From assembly GCA_018139225.1 (NCBI GenBank), contig JAGSNX010000002.1:682001-746000 (forward strand): a stretch of 64,000 bases of DNA, read 5' to 3'. Position 1 is the first letter of the stretch. Each line of letters starts with the position of its first letter. Positions 33,867 to 43,082 of the stretch are shown piece by piece. A program made the position numbers and the translations under genes. The DNA comes from Microvirga sp. SRT01 (lineage in GTDB: Bacteria > Pseudomonadota > Alphaproteobacteria > Sphingomonadales > Sphingomonadaceae). Below the pieces are notes generated by a model. The model saw nothing but the letters and a program-made list of their open reading frames with translations, searched no databases and was not told the DNA's origin.

Positions 33867-36623
33867 ATGTTCGGTGGCCTCGCCAAATCCATCTTCGGGT
33901 CGTCCAACGACCGTTACGTCAAGTCGCTCAACCCCCTGATCGCCAAGATCGCCTCGTTCGAACCGACGCTACAGGTGCTCGACGATGCCGGGCTCGCCGC
34001 GCAGACGGTGAAATTCCGCGAGCAACTGGCGAACGGTGCGAACCTCGACGACCTGTTGCCGGAGGCGTTCGCGACCGTCCGCGAAGCGGCGCGGCGCGTG
34101 CTGGGCCAGCGGCATTACGACGTGCAGATGATCGGCGGCATCGTTCTCCACCGCGGCGAGATCGCGGAGATGCGGACCGGCGAGGGCAAGACGCTGGTCG
34201 CGACGCTGGCGACATACCTGAACGCGCTGCCCGGCAAGGGCGTCCACGTCGTGACGGTGAACGATTACCTCGCCAGCCGCGACGCCGCCTGGATGGCGCA
34301 GGTCTATGGCTTCCTGGGCCTGACCACCGGCACGATCATCCCCAACCTGACCGACGAGCAGCGCCGCGCCGCCTATGCCGCGGACATCACCTACGGCACG
34401 AACAACGAGTTCGGCTTCGACTATCTGCGCGACAACATGAAGTACGACCGCGGATCGATGGTGCAGCGGCCGTTCAACTTCGCGATCGTTGACGAGGTCG
34501 ATTCGATCCTGATCGACGAGGCGCGCACGCCGCTGATCATCTCCGGTCCCACCGACGACAAATCCGACCTGTATCTGAAGGTCGACGCGGTCGTGAAGCA
34601 GTTCGAACCGGAGAATTACGAGAAGGACGAGAAGCAGAAGTCGATCATCCTGACCGAAGACGGCACCGAGCGCGCCGAGCGGATGCTGGAGGCGGCCGGG
34701 CTGTTGCAGGGCGAGAACCTGTACGATTTCGAGAATACGCAGGTCGTGCATCACCTGAACCAGGCGCTGCGCGCGAACATGATGTTCAAGGCGGATACCG
34801 ACTATATCGTCAAGGACGGCAAGGTCATCATCATCGACGAGTTCACCGGTCGCATGATGGACGGCCGGCGCTGGTCGGACGGCTTGCACCAGGCGGTCGA
34901 GGCGAAGGAGGGCGTCGAGATCGAGCCCGAGAACCAGACGATGGCCTCGATCACGTTCCAGAACTACTTCCGCATGTACCCCAAGATCGGCGGGATGACG
35001 GGCACGGCGGCGACCGAGGCGGCCGAGTTCTACGACATCTACAAGATCAACGTCGTGTCGATTCCGACCAACGTCCCCGTCCAGCGGGTCGACGAGGAGG
35101 ACGAGTTCTACAAGGATACGCAGGACAAGTTCCGGGCGATCGCCAAGAAGATCCGCGAGCATGCCGAGAAGGGCCAGCCCGTGCTGGTCGGCACCGTGTC
35201 GATCGAAAAGTCGGAGATGCTGTCCGAATTCCTGACCGAGGAAGGCGTCGATCACAAGGTGCTGAACGCGCGCTATCACGAGATGGAGGCGCACATCGTC
35301 GCTCAGGCCGGGCGCAAGTCCGCCGTGACGATCGCGACCAACATGGCGGGTCGCGGCACGGACATCCAGCTTGGCGGCAACCTCGAATTCCGGATGAACG
35401 ACGAGCATCCGGAATTCGACCCCGGCACGCCCGAGTACGAGGCGATCGCCGAGCGGGTCCGCGCCGAGATCGTCGCGGAGAAGGCGGCGGTGCTGGCGAA
35501 TGGCGGACTGTTCGTGCTCGGTACGGAGCGGCACGAGAGCCGGCGCATCGACAACCAGCTGCGTGGACGTTCCGGTCGCCAGGGCGACCCGGGCCTGTCA
35601 CGCTTCTATCTCTCGCTGGACGACGACCTGTTGCGTATCTTCGGTCCCGACACCTTGTTCGCCCGGATGATGCGGTCGAACATGGAGGACGGCGAGGCGA
35701 TCGGCAGCAAGTGGCTGACCAAGGCGATCGAAACCGCGCAGAAGAAGGTCGAGGCGCGCAACTACGACATCCGCAAGCAGGTCGTCGAATATGACGACGT
35801 GATGAACGACCAGCGCAAGGTCATCTACGAACAGCGCGCCGACATCATGGATGCCGATGCGGAGGCCGTGAACGACATGGTGTCCGACATGCGGGCGGAG
35901 ACGGTGAACGTCGTCGTGAGCGACAGTTGTCCGCCCAATTCGTATCCCGAGCAGTGGGATGTCGAAGGCATGCGGACCAAGCTCTCCGAGCTGCTGGCGT
36001 TCGAGCCGCCGCTGGACGAGTGGTTGAAGGAAGAGGCGATCGATCCGGAGATCGTCGAGCACCGCGTGCAGGAAGCGGCCGACGCGGCGATCGCGGAGAA
36101 GTCGGCGCAGCTCGATCCGGAGACGTGGACGCAGGTCGAGAAGTCGATCCTGCTCCAGAATCTGGATCACCACTGGAAGGAGCATCTGGCGACGCTCGAT
36201 GCGCTGCGTCAGGTCGTCCACCTGCGGGCCTATGCTCAGAAGACGCCGATCAACGAGTATAAGCAGGAGGCGTTCTCGCTGTTCCAGCGGATGCTCGACA
36301 CGATCCGCGAGGATGTGACGCGGACCGTCTCGCACGCCAATTTCCAGTTCCAGGCGGCACCGTCGCTTCCCGATCTGCCGGATTTCATCACGACGCATTT
36401 CGACCCGTTCACGGGCGAGGACAATTCGGCCGATATCGACGGGGGCAGCCGTGGCTATGTCACGACGACGCTGCCGCCGCTCCAGATCGTGCGGCCCGAG
36501 GCGGCGGAGATCGGCGAGGACCCGGCGGAGTGGGAAGGCCGCGTCAGCCGCAACGCGCCGTGCCCGTGTGGGTCGGGGCAGAAGTACAAGCATTGCCACG
36601 GACAGGTCGCGGCAATGGGGTGA
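33867..36623 (+). CDS. secA: Preprotein translocase ATPase SecA
   Basis: This 918-residue motor pushes unfolded preproteins through SecYEG. Motor motifs include [13 protein letters not shown] (Walker A) and [17 protein letters not shown] (Walker B), and helicase motif VI-like [21 protein letters not shown]. The C terminus has the zinc motif [14 protein letters not shown] used for SecB binding. Length is normal. ATG 33867 follows CAGGAA and is where the family begins; the upstream open frame is rejected. Confidence 0.98.
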   Translation: MFGGLAKSIFGSSNDRYVKSLNPLIAKIASFEPTLQVLDDAGLAAQTVKFREQLANGANLDDLLPEAFATVREAARRVLGQRHYDVQMIGGIVLHRGEIAEMRTGEGKTLVATLATYLNALPGKGVHVVTVNDYLASRDAAWMAQVYGFLGLTTGTIIPNLTDEQRRAAYAADITYGTNNEFGFDYLRDNMKYDRGSMVQRPFNFAIVDEVDSILIDEARTPLIISGPTDDKSDLYLKVDAVVKQFEPENYEKDEKQKSIILTEDGTERAERMLEAAGLLQGENLYDFENTQVVHHLNQALRANMMFKADTDYIVKDGKVIIIDEFTGRMMDGRRWSDGLHQAVEAKEGVEIEPENQTMASITFQNYFRMYPKIGGMTGTAATEAAEFYDIYKINVVSIPTNVPVQRVDEEDEFYKDTQDKFRAIAKKIREHAEKGQPVLVGTVSIEKSEMLSEFLTEEGVDHKVLNARYHEMEAHIVAQAGRKSAVTIATNMAGRGTDIQLGGNLEFRMNDEHPEFDPGTPEYEAIAERVRAEIVAEKAAVLANGGLFVLGTERHESRRIDNQLRGRSGRQGDPGLSRFYLSLDDDLLRIFGPDTLFARMMRSNMEDGEAIGSKWLTKAIETAQKKVEARNYDIRKQVVEYDDVMNDQRKVIYEQRADIMDADAEAVNDMVSDMRAETVNVVVSDSCPPNSYPEQWDVEGMRTKLSELLAFEPPLDEWLKEEAIDPEIVEHRVQEAADAAIAEKSAQLDPETWTQVEKSILLQNLDHHWKEHLATLDALRQVVHLRAYAQKTPINEYKQEAFSLFQRMLDTIREDVTRTVSHANFQFQAAPSLPDLPDFITTHFDPFTGEDNSADIDGGSRGYVTTTLPPLQIVRPEAAEIGEDPAEWEGRVSRNAPCPCGSGQKYKHCHGQVAAMG

Positions 36624-36683
36624 GGCGGTCGCTGCGCTGTTCCCCTGCCTTTGGGGCGGAGAGCAGCGACACCACCCCATACA

Positions 36684-36725
36684 ACAGAAAAGCCCCGCCG
36701 GATCGCTCCGGCGGGGCTTTTCTGT
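36684..36725. terminator. Bidirectional terminator between secA and the lipoprotein gene
   Basis: Fully symmetric hairpin: ACAGAAAAGCCCCGCCGGA, loop TCGC, and the complementary arm ending CTTTTCTGT. The run of A on one side and T on the other lets it stop transcripts from both converging genes. Confidence 0.93.
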
Positions 36726-36741
36726 TTCCCGGTGCGTCGGA

Positions 36742-37380
36742 TCAGCGGCGACGCTGGTCCGGCAGGATCACCGACGGGCCGATCGAATCGACGACGCGGC
36801 GAGCGTCGAAGGCGCGGATGTTGTCGCGGGGGATCGGGCCCTTGCGCATCACGATCTCCGCGGTGGCTTCGTAGCGATCGATCGTGCGGACGTCGAAGTC
36901 GTTGCCCCACGGACCACCGCCGAAGCCGCCGCCCCACCAAGGGCTCCACCCGAAGCCGCCGCCGCCGAAGCCGCGACCACGGACGCGCCACGACGGACCC
37001 CAATAGCCGCCGAAGCCGCCATAGCCCCACGGACCGCCAACGCCCGGCGTCGAGAAGGTGCGCGACTGAAGGTTGGTGTCGCGGTCGGCCATGACGAAAT
37101 AGTCGAAGCCCTGCTGCAACGTCAGTTCGGCGGAGCGGAAGAACAGATAGCGTTCGACCGTATCGCGCTCCGTCACGCTGTTGCCGGCGAAGCTGACCAG
37201 GAAGCGGTTCGGCTCGATCTGCCGATCGCTGTAACCCTGGCGGTTGAAGCCCTGACCCGTCGCCGGACGATATCGGGTTTCCGTCGCACACCCTGCGACG
37301 AGAAGGGTCGATGTGGCGAGAGCCGCCACCACGGCCTTGCGGCCGAACATTGTGGCCTTGCGGCCCGACAAAAATGCCAT
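36742..37380 (-). CDS. CC0125/CC1285-type outer-membrane lipoprotein
   Basis: A 212-residue lipoprotein. The lipobox LVAGC follows a signal peptide. The mature N-terminal domain has NRFLVSFAGNSVTERDTVERYL followed by RSAELTLQQGFDYFVM, the pattern I recall for the CC0125/CC1285 lipoprotein family. A Gly/Trp/Phe-rich low-complexity middle (GFGGGGFGWSPWWGGGFGG) and a basic C-terminal tail follow. Function unknown. ATG 37380 is used; ATG 37350 would give a shorter signal peptide. Convergent with secA across a shared terminator. Confidence 0.8.
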   Translation of the reverse strand: MAFLSGRKATMFGRKAVVAALATSTLLVAGCATETRYRPATGQGFNRQGYSDRQIEPNRFLVSFAGNSVTERDTVERYLFFRSAELTLQQGFDYFVMADRDTNLQSRTFSTPGVGGPWGYGGFGGYWGPSWRVRGRGFGGGGFGWSPWWGGGFGGGPWGNDFDVRTIDRYEATAEIVMRKGPIPRDNIRAFDARRVVDSIGPSVILPDQRRR

Positions 37381-37480
37381 GTTCCACGTCTCCGTTCGCG
37401 GCCGATGCGGCGAACCGCCCGGTATTAGCCGTCGAAGGTGGAACGAGCGATGAACGGCTTGGCTCCCGTTCAGCGAACGA

Positions 37481-37906
37481 TCATTCGCCGAGCATGTGCA
37501 GCGCCAGCGTGCGGCGGTGGGGGCGGCGCCTGTGTTCGAAAAGATAGATGCCCTGCCACGTGCCCAACGCCAACGCGCCGTCGATGACCGGGATACTCAG
37601 CTGCGTCTGCGTCAGCGCGCTCCGGAGGTGGGCGGGCATGTCGTCCGGCCCTTCGTCGTCATGCTCGTAGTCCGAGCTTTCGGGGGCGATTCGGGCGAAA
37701 TAGCGCTCGACGTCGCGGCGGGCGGCGGGGGCGGCATTCTCCTGGATCAGCAGCGACGCGGAGGTGTGGCGGCAGAATATCGTCAGCAGGCCGGTGTCGT
37801 AACCCTCGCCGTCGAGCCAGCTCGCGATCTGGCGCGTGACCTCGTGCATTCCCTGCCCCGGTGTGGCGATCGTCAGCATCGTGGTGGATTGGCGCATGGG
37901 GGGCAT
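37481..37906 (-). CDS. YjbQ/UPF0047 family protein
   Basis: A 141-residue protein of the YjbQ family, annotated in some species as secondary thiamine-phosphate synthase. The metal-binding-like core FCRHTSASLLIQENA and the C-terminal GTWQGIYLFEHRRRPHRRT are both typical. I prefer ATG 37906, which has GGAGAAG about 10 nt upstream; ATG 37897 is possible. It is divergent from the cation exporter gene, with 48 bp between the starts. Confidence 0.9.
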   Translation of the reverse strand: MPPMRQSTTMLTIATPGQGMHEVTRQIASWLDGEGYDTGLLTIFCRHTSASLLIQENAAPAARRDVERYFARIAPESSDYEHDDEGPDDMPAHLRSALTQTQLSIPVIDGALALGTWQGIYLFEHRRRPHRRTLALHMLGE

Positions 37907-37954
37907 AACCGCCGGCTTCTCCGATCGCTCCCGCACGGCTAAGGCTTCGAGTAC

Positions 37955-38959
37955 ATGGACGACCACGACCACTCGCAGCACGACCATTCTTCGCACCGGC
38001 ACGGTCATGGCCATTCGCACGGTCACGGCCATTCACACGGCGGGGGTCATTCTCACGGGGCAGGCCACGTCCACGGCGGCGGCAACAAGCAGGCGGTGCT
38101 GATCGGCTTCGTGCTGACGGCGGGCTTCATGATCGCCGAGGTGATCGGCGGCTACGTCTCCGGGTCGCTGGCGCTGATCGCGGATGCCGGCCACATGCTG
38201 ACCGATGCCGCGGCGCTGGGGCTGGCGTGGCTGGGGTTCCGGATGGCGACGAAGCAGCCCGACGAGCGGCGGTCGTTCGGCTATGCCCGGTTCGAGGTGC
38301 TGGCGGGATTCGTCAATGCGCTGGCGCTGTTCGGGGTGACGATCTGGATCGTCGTCGAGGCGGTGCAGCGGATCAACGATCCGCACCCGGTGCTGGCCGG
38401 GCCGATGCTGGCGATCGCGGTGCTGGGCCTGCTGGTCAATTGCCTCGTCTTTGCGATCCTGATGCGGGCCGATCGTGAGCATCTGAACATCCGCGCCGCC
38501 ATCGTCCATGTCGCCGGCGACCTGCTCGGCTCCGTCGCGGCGATCGTCGCGGCGGGGGTGATCTGGGTCAGCGGCTGGACCCCGATCGACCCGATCCTGT
38601 CGGTGCTGGTGTCGCTGCTGATCCTGCGCAGCGCGTGGGCGCTGCTGACCTCGTCGTTGCACATCCTGCTGGAGGGGGTGCCGGAGGGGCTGGATGCGGC
38701 ACGGCTGGAGGCGGATATCGCCGCGACCGTGCCCGGCGTTATCGGTGTCCACCACGTCCATCTGTGGTCGCTGAGTTCGGGCAAGACGCTGGCGACGCTG
38801 CATGTCGACATGGCGGAGGGCGGCGACCAGCCGGCGATCCTGCGACAGGTGAAGACGTTGCTGACGAACCGCTATGCGATCGGTCACACGACGATCCAGA
38901 TCGAATCGGCCGGGGCGTGCGTCGATAAGGAATTCAAAGACTTGGCCGCGGAAGGTTAG
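37955..38959 (+). CDS. Cation diffusion facilitator (zinc/cobalt exporter, CzcD/ZitB type)
   Basis: A 334-residue inner-membrane proton-coupled exporter for Zn2+ or similar ions. The N terminus is strikingly His-rich (residues 4-42, alternating His, Gly and Ser), a presumed metal-binding tail. Six membrane helices follow, with the metal-site motifs ALIADAGHMLTDAAAL and HVAGDLLGSVAA. A cytoplasmic ferredoxin-like domain contains VHHVHLWSLSSGKTLATLHVD. The gene stands alone in this strand group. No obvious metal-responsive operator is visible in the 48-bp gap. Confidence 0.94.
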   Translation: MDDHDHSQHDHSSHRHGHGHSHGHGHSHGGGHSHGAGHVHGGGNKQAVLIGFVLTAGFMIAEVIGGYVSGSLALIADAGHMLTDAAALGLAWLGFRMATKQPDERRSFGYARFEVLAGFVNALALFGVTIWIVVEAVQRINDPHPVLAGPMLAIAVLGLLVNCLVFAILMRADREHLNIRAAIVHVAGDLLGSVAAIVAAGVIWVSGWTPIDPILSVLVSLLILRSAWALLTSSLHILLEGVPEGLDAARLEADIAATVPGVIGVHHVHLWSLSSGKTLATLHVDMAEGGDQPAILRQVKTLLTNRYAIGHTTIQIESAGACVDKEFKDLAAEG

Positions 38960-38991
38960 GCTAAGGTTAGGCCAACGCGGTATGGTCGCGG

Positions 38992-39019
38992 TGGTCGTTC
39001 CGGCCCGTTCCAACGACCA
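38992..39019. terminator. Weak hairpin between convergent genes
   Basis: TGGTCGTT at 38992-38999 can pair with AACGACCA at 39012-39019 across a GC-rich 12-nt loop. There is no T run. It lies between the stop codons of the cation exporter and the glutaredoxin fusion gene, so it could serve either as a terminator or as nothing. Confidence 0.3.
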
Positions 39020-39055
39020 TCCTTATCGCAGATCCGGGCCGTGTAGGACAGGCCG

Positions 39056-39793
39056 TCAGCCCGCGACGAGCATCGCCAGCGCCATCGCGACCATCATCAC
39101 ATTTTCGGTCAGCGACACGAAGCCGAGCGGCACGTTGCTGCCACCGCCGACACAGGCGCATTTGAGGGAGCGACGCTCGACATAGACGGCCTTGTAGACC
39201 GACACCGCGCCGATCGTGCCGATCACCAGCGCGACCGGGATCGACAGCCAGTGGAGCGCACCGGCGAACATCAGCACGCCCGCCATGAGTTCGGCATAGG
39301 GGTAGATATAGGCGTAGGGCACCCAGCGGCGCGCGAGCAGGTCATAGCCGAGGAACATCGACGAGAAGCTGTCGATATCCTGCAACTTCAGCATCGCCAG
39401 CAGGCACATCGCCGCCGCGATGAACCGTCCGAGCGTTCCCCAGCCCAGCAGCGGCGCGGCGATCAGGTGGCTGGCGGCGAGCGCGAGCAATGCGGCGACT
39501 GCAAAAACGGCGATGACGGGCGTGTAGGTCGTCGCCTTCGGGTCGCGGACGTGCAGGCCGAAATGACGGCGAAGATCGTCGTTGCCGCCGATGCGCCGGC
39601 CGTCGACGAAGACTTGCGGTGTGGTCTTCACGCCGTGTTGGGCCTTGAACGCGTCCTGTTCGGCGCGGGTCGTCAGCCAATGGTCGTCGACTACGTAGCC
39701 CTTGCGCCTCAGCAGGTCGCGCGCCTTCAGGCCGAAGGGGCAGACATGGTCTGGCATGACCATGCGGTAGATCGTCGCATGCTTGCTCATCAT
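39056..39793 (-). CDS. Glutaredoxin-MauE/DoxX-like membrane fusion protein
   Basis: A 245-residue fusion. Residues 1-80 are a glutaredoxin-like domain with a CPFG active site (DHVCPFGLKARDLLRRKGY) and the cis-Pro region KTTPQVFVDGRRIGG. The remainder has four hydrophobic helices and ends in a MauE-like region with LKCACVGGGSNVPLGFVSL. This joins a soluble thiol donor to a membrane quinone/thiol-type redox helper, so it may pass electrons for disulfide handling or assembly of a periplasmic enzyme. That is inference. Two adjacent ATGs (39793, 39790) could serve as start. It is divergent from modA. Confidence 0.82.
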   Translation of the reverse strand: MMSKHATIYRMVMPDHVCPFGLKARDLLRRKGYVVDDHWLTTRAEQDAFKAQHGVKTTPQVFVDGRRIGGNDDLRRHFGLHVRDPKATTYTPVIAVFAVAALLALAASHLIAAPLLGWGTLGRFIAAAMCLLAMLKLQDIDSFSSMFLGYDLLARRWVPYAYIYPYAELMAGVLMFAGALHWLSIPVALVIGTIGAVSVYKAVYVERRSLKCACVGGGSNVPLGFVSLTENVMMVAMALAMLVAG

Positions 39794-39863
39794 CGGGACA
39801 TTGGGGCAATCGACAAGCGATCAAGGGCTTGCCGCGGCGGTGAGGCGTTGTATCCGTACGAAT

Positions 39864-40640
39864 ATGATAATGACCCGTCGATCCGCGCTTGGTGGCTTTG
39901 CTCTGGCCCTTGTCGGGAGCCTTGCCGTGCCGGCCTCCGCGCAGACGCCGCCGCCGCTAACGGTGTTCGCGGCGGCGTCGCTGACCGATGCGATGCAGGC
40001 GGTGGGCCGCGCCTATCAACGGCGTACGGGGCAGGCGGTGCGCTTTTCCTTCGCGGCGAGCGGGACGATCGCGCGGCAGATCGCGGCGGGTGCGCGCGCG
40101 GACGTATTCGTGTCTGCGGACGAGCGATGGATGGACGAACTGGCGCAGGGCGGTCGGCTGATGCCGGGCATGCGGCGCGACCTGCTCGGCGGACGGCTGG
40201 CGCTGATCGCACCCCGAACGAGCCGGGTGCGACTGACGATCCGAACTGGCTTCGCGATCGGCTCGGCGCTGGGTGACGGGCGGCTGGCGATCGGGCAGCC
40301 CGATGCGGTACCGGCGGGGCGCTATGCGCAGGCGGCACTGACCCGGTTGGGCGTGTGGGGACAGGTCGCGCGGCGGCTCGCGCCGGCGGCGGACGTGCGC
40401 GCGGCGCTGTCCTATGTCGCGCGCGAAGAGGCGCCGCTGGGCGTGGTGTATGAAAGCGATGCGGCAGCGGAGCCGGGCGTGCGGGTGGTCGGGCTGTTTC
40501 CGGCGGCGAGCCATCCGGCAATCGTGTATCCGGCGGCGGTGGTGAAAGGGGCGGGGCCGGGGGCCGCTCGCTTCTACCGGTATCTGGGTGGGGGCGAGGC
40601 GCAGGCCATTTTTCGCCGGTTCCGGTTTCGGGCGGTTTGA
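39864..40640 (+). CDS. modA: Molybdate ABC transporter substrate-binding protein
   Basis: A 258-residue periplasmic molybdate-binding protein. A signal peptide with twin basic residues (MTRRSALGGFALALVGSLA) ends near ASAQ. The mature protein starts LTVFAAASLTDAMQAVG, the ModA signature, with FSFAASGTIARQIAAGARAD forming the oxyanion pocket. Either ATG 39864 or 39870 may be the start. The transport genes modB and modC are not directly adjacent but follow after a 659-bp repeat-filled gap, so they may not share a transcript. Confidence 0.93.
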   Translation: MIMTRRSALGGFALALVGSLAVPASAQTPPPLTVFAAASLTDAMQAVGRAYQRRTGQAVRFSFAASGTIARQIAAGARADVFVSADERWMDELAQGGRLMPGMRRDLLGGRLALIAPRTSRVRLTIRTGFAIGSALGDGRLAIGQPDAVPAGRYAQAALTRLGVWGQVARRLAPAADVRAALSYVAREEAPLGVVYESDAAAEPGVRVVGLFPAASHPAIVYPAAVVKGAGPGAARFYRYLGGGEAQAIFRRFRFRAV

Positions 40641-40685
40641 GAGTTTGGGGCGATGCTTGGCCCTGCGGCACTCAGGCGTTCGTTA

Positions 40686-40771
40686 TGCCGGGCCTGTTAC
40701 GGCATCCACCGTTCGGCGCGATCATCTGCCGGCAGGCTTGCTGTGCCGTGGATGCCGGGGCGAGCCCGGCA
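40686..40771. repeat. Two-arm inverted element, TGCCGG type
   Basis: Arms at 40686-40709 (TGCCGGGCCTGTTACGGCAT and on) and 40748-40771 are reverse complements with a few mismatches, separated by 38 bp. The same sequence type recurs at 63050-63142. Confidence 0.85.
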
Positions 40772-40895
40772 GGGCGTTGGAGGCGTGATGCGGCAGGGTG
40801 GGGCGGTGAGGGTGATCGTCGGCGATCGATTGGATTGTTCTGCGTTCCTTTCAGAGGTTCGTTGCGCAGCAGGTCTGATGCCTGTCCCCGAGGCA

Positions 40896-40986
40896 CCACC
40901 CCGGCAGAGGCCGGGGTCCAGTTGGGCCACGTTCTCGGTCGATTATGGCCGACGAGGCGACTGGACCCCGGCCTTCGCCGGGGTGG
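40896..40986. repeat. Two-arm inverted element, ACCCCGG type
   Basis: Arms CCACCCCGGCAGAGGCCGGG (from 40896 to 40922) and CTGGACCCCGGCCTTCGCCG (40960-40986) are near-perfect reverse complements with a 37-bp spacer. Each arm also folds as a small hairpin. Confidence 0.88.
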
Positions 40987-41128
40987 CAGAAGAGGGTTTT
41001 GCAACGATCCTCTTCAGGGGATCGCTGGATGAGGGTTCTCAACATGCGGCGGGCTTGCGGAAGCGCCCCACCCCCGGCTCCTCCCCTGAAGGGGAGGGGA
41101 GAGCGAGTTTGTCTTTGCGCCTCGACCT

Positions 41129-41213
41129 GTGCTCCCGCGCAGGCGGGAGCCTAGTGCTTTCCTCGGTAGCGACATCCTGTTTGTCCACTGGACTCCCGCT
41201 TTCGCGGGAGCAC
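41129..41213. repeat. Two-arm inverted element, CTCCCG type
   Basis: Arms at 41129-41151 and 41191-41213 (GTGCTCCCGCGCAGGCGGGA; GACTCCCGCTTTCGCGGGAG) are reverse complements with a few mismatches. It is the same type as the elements at 10747 and 11037. Confidence 0.88.
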
Positions 41214-41299
41214 GGGAGGGGAGCCGATGAACTCTCGCCTTGGGAGCACGGGCGCGGGGCCGATGAGCCTAGGCAGAAGCACCGGAGCGAGCGCGCGCC

Positions 41300-41986
41300 T
41301 TGTTGACGGCGGCGGAATGGGAGGCGTTGCGCCTGACGCTGCTCGTGGCCGGTGAGGCGACCGTGTTCGGGATGATCGCGGCGGTGGGGTTTGCGTGGGT
41401 GCTGGCGCGGTACCGGTTCCCCGGGCGGGTGCTGCTGGATGCGGGGCTGCATGCACCGTTGATCCTGCCGCCGGTCGTCGTCGGTTTCGTGCTGCTGGCG
41501 ATCTTCGGGGTGCAGGGGCCGGTCGGGCGGTGGCTGGACGCGTGGTTCGGAGTGCGGCTGGCGTTCACCAGCGCGGGTGCGGCACTGGCGGCGGGAGTCT
41601 GTGCGTTTCCGCTGATGTTGCGCAGCGTGCGGCTCGCCATCGAGGGGGTCGATCCGAAGCTGGAGGAGGCGGCGCAGAGCCTGGGCGCGGGGGCATGGGA
41701 CCGGGCGGTCACGATCGTGCTGCCGCTGGCGTGGCCGGGGCTGGTCGCGGGCGCGGTGGTCGGATTTGCGGCGGCGTTGGGCGAGTTCGGCGCGGTCATC
41801 ACCTTCGCCGCGAGTATTCCGGGAGAGACGCAGACGCTGCCGCTGGCGATCTATGCGGCGTTGCAGGTGCCCGGCGGCGAGGCGACGGCGGCGCGGCTGT
41901 CGGCGATTGCCTTCGCGCTGGCGATCGCCGGGCTGGTCGCGTCGGAGGCGTTGTTGCGGTTCGGGCGTCGGGGGGCGGGCGCATGA
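41300..41986 (+). CDS. modB: Molybdate ABC transporter permease
   Basis: A 228-residue inner-membrane permease with about five helices. The ABC-permease EAA loop is EEAAQSLGAGAWDRAVTIVLPL, which contacts the ModC ATPase. The start is TTG 41300 (or TTG 41303); GGAG at 41284-41287 is somewhat far from it, so initiation may be weak. Its stop overlaps the modC ATG (ATGA). Confidence 0.93.
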   Translation: MLTAAEWEALRLTLLVAGEATVFGMIAAVGFAWVLARYRFPGRVLLDAGLHAPLILPPVVVGFVLLAIFGVQGPVGRWLDAWFGVRLAFTSAGAALAAGVCAFPLMLRSVRLAIEGVDPKLEEAAQSLGAGAWDRAVTIVLPLAWPGLVAGAVVGFAAALGEFGAVITFAASIPGETQTLPLAIYAALQVPGGEATAARLSAIAFALAIAGLVASEALLRFGRRGAGA

Positions 41987-42741
41987 GGGTCGCCGTGCGG
42001 CAGCGGCTGGGCGCGTTCCGGCTCGACGTGGCGTTCGAGGGGCCGGAGGATGGGGTGACGGTGCTGTTCGGCCCGTCCGGCGCCGGCAAGTCGGCGACGC
42101 TGGCGGTGGTGGCGGGGCTGACGCGGCCGGACGAGGGCGTCGTCGCGGTGGGCGAGCGGATGCTGACCGATACCGCGGCGGGCGTGTTCGTGCCGGCGGA
42201 GCGACGGCGGATCGGCGTGGTGCATCAGGATGCGCGGCTGTTCCCGCATCTCTCGGTCGAGCGGAACCTGGCCTATGGGTGGAGCCGGGCCAAAGGCGAG
42301 CGGCGGATCGGGTGGGATGCGGTGGTCGACGTGCTGGCGATCCGGCCGCTGCTGGGGCGGTCGCCGCGCGATCTGTCGGGCGGCGAGCGTCAGCGGGTGG
42401 CGCTGGGCCGCGCGATGCTGAGCCAGCCGACGCTGTTGTTGCTGGACGAGCCGGTGTCCGCGCTGGACGCGGCGCGGCGCGGCGAGGTGCTGGGCTTCGT
42501 TGCGGAACTGAAGCGGCGGTTTGCGATGCCGATGCTGTACGTGACGCACAGCGCCGACGAGGCGCGGACGGTGGGCGATCACCTCGTGCGGATCGAGGCG
42601 GGGCGGGTCGTCGGTGAGGGTGCGCCGGGGGTGATGTTGCCGGTGGACGATGTGGTGGGGGAGGTGGTCGCGCCGGGGCTGGTGCGGGTTGCGGAGGACT
42701 GGGCGGTGGGGCGGTCGGTGTGGGTTCGGTTGGAAGGGTAG
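41983..42741 (+). CDS. modC: Molybdate ABC transporter ATPase
   Basis: A 252-residue ATPase with Walker A FGPSGAGKSAT, signature DLSGGERQRVALGRAML, and Walker B TLLLLDEPVSALD. It is about 100 residues shorter than typical ModC because it lacks the C-terminal Mop/TOBE domain that senses oxyanion. The coding frame ends cleanly with a stop, so this seems to be a naturally short form. Coupled to modB. Confidence 0.92.
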   Translation: MRVAVRQRLGAFRLDVAFEGPEDGVTVLFGPSGAGKSATLAVVAGLTRPDEGVVAVGERMLTDTAAGVFVPAERRRIGVVHQDARLFPHLSVERNLAYGWSRAKGERRIGWDAVVDVLAIRPLLGRSPRDLSGGERQRVALGRAMLSQPTLLLLDEPVSALDAARRGEVLGFVAELKRRFAMPMLYVTHSADEARTVGDHLVRIEAGRVVGEGAPGVMLPVDDVVGEVVAPGLVRVAEDWAVGRSVWVRLEG

Positions 42742-42892
42742 CGGGTTGCGGTGGGGCGTGTCGCTGTGTGGCGAGGCTTTCCCCATCCCCCTGAGGAGAG
42801 CGGGTGTCTCGATGGATCGACTGCGCCGATCGGCCGGTTCGCCGATTTGGCAGGCTGAATTGACGGCGGGCATTGTTCACGTGGCCCGATTC

Positions 42893-42972
42893 GTCATCCC
42901 AGCGAACGCTGGGATATCCGTCGATGGCACTGGTCCATTCCACGAGGAGATCCCAGCTTTCGCTGGGATGAC
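42893..42972. repeat. Two-arm inverted element, TCCCAGC type
   Basis: Arms GTCATCCCAGCGAACGCTGG (42893-42915) and TCCCAGCTTTCGCTGGGATG (42950-42972) are reverse complements. Each has an internal CCCAGC...GCTGGG hairpin. Confidence 0.9.
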
Positions 42973-43032
42973 AATCGTATGTCGGGGGGCGCTCTCCGCC
43001 TTGAGACGGAGGCGCTGCCGATCGCCAGTGGA

Positions 43033-43080
43033 CCTCACCCCTCCCTTGCTTTGCTCCTCCCTCCCTCTCCGGAAGGGAGA
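43033..43080. repeat. CT-rich intergenic repeat, copy 1
   Basis: Begins CCTCACCCCTCCCTTGCTTT and runs through CTCCTCCCTCCCTCTCC to GGAAGGGAGAGA. The same sequence, with small changes, occurs at 62982-63036 and 63261-63315. Confidence 0.75.
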
Positions 43081-43082
43081 GA

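Larger units (their letters stand above)
40641..41299. other. 659-bp repeat-filled gap inside the mod locus
   Basis: I see no gene here. It contains three two-arm inverted elements (40686-40771, 40896-40986, 41129-41213), a small CTCCCCTGAAGGGGAG hairpin near 41080-41095, and a short direct repeat of GGGAGCACGG with downstream GCCGATGA near 41207-41275. The gap breaks what is normally a compact modABC operon. Confidence 0.75.
42742..43082. other. Intergenic region between modC and the inositol operon
   Basis: This 341-bp gap has no convincing gene. It contains one two-arm element at 42893-42972 and, at 43033-43080, a copy of a CT-rich repeat that recurs at 62982 and 63261. It separates two converging transcription units. 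Confidence 0.7.
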
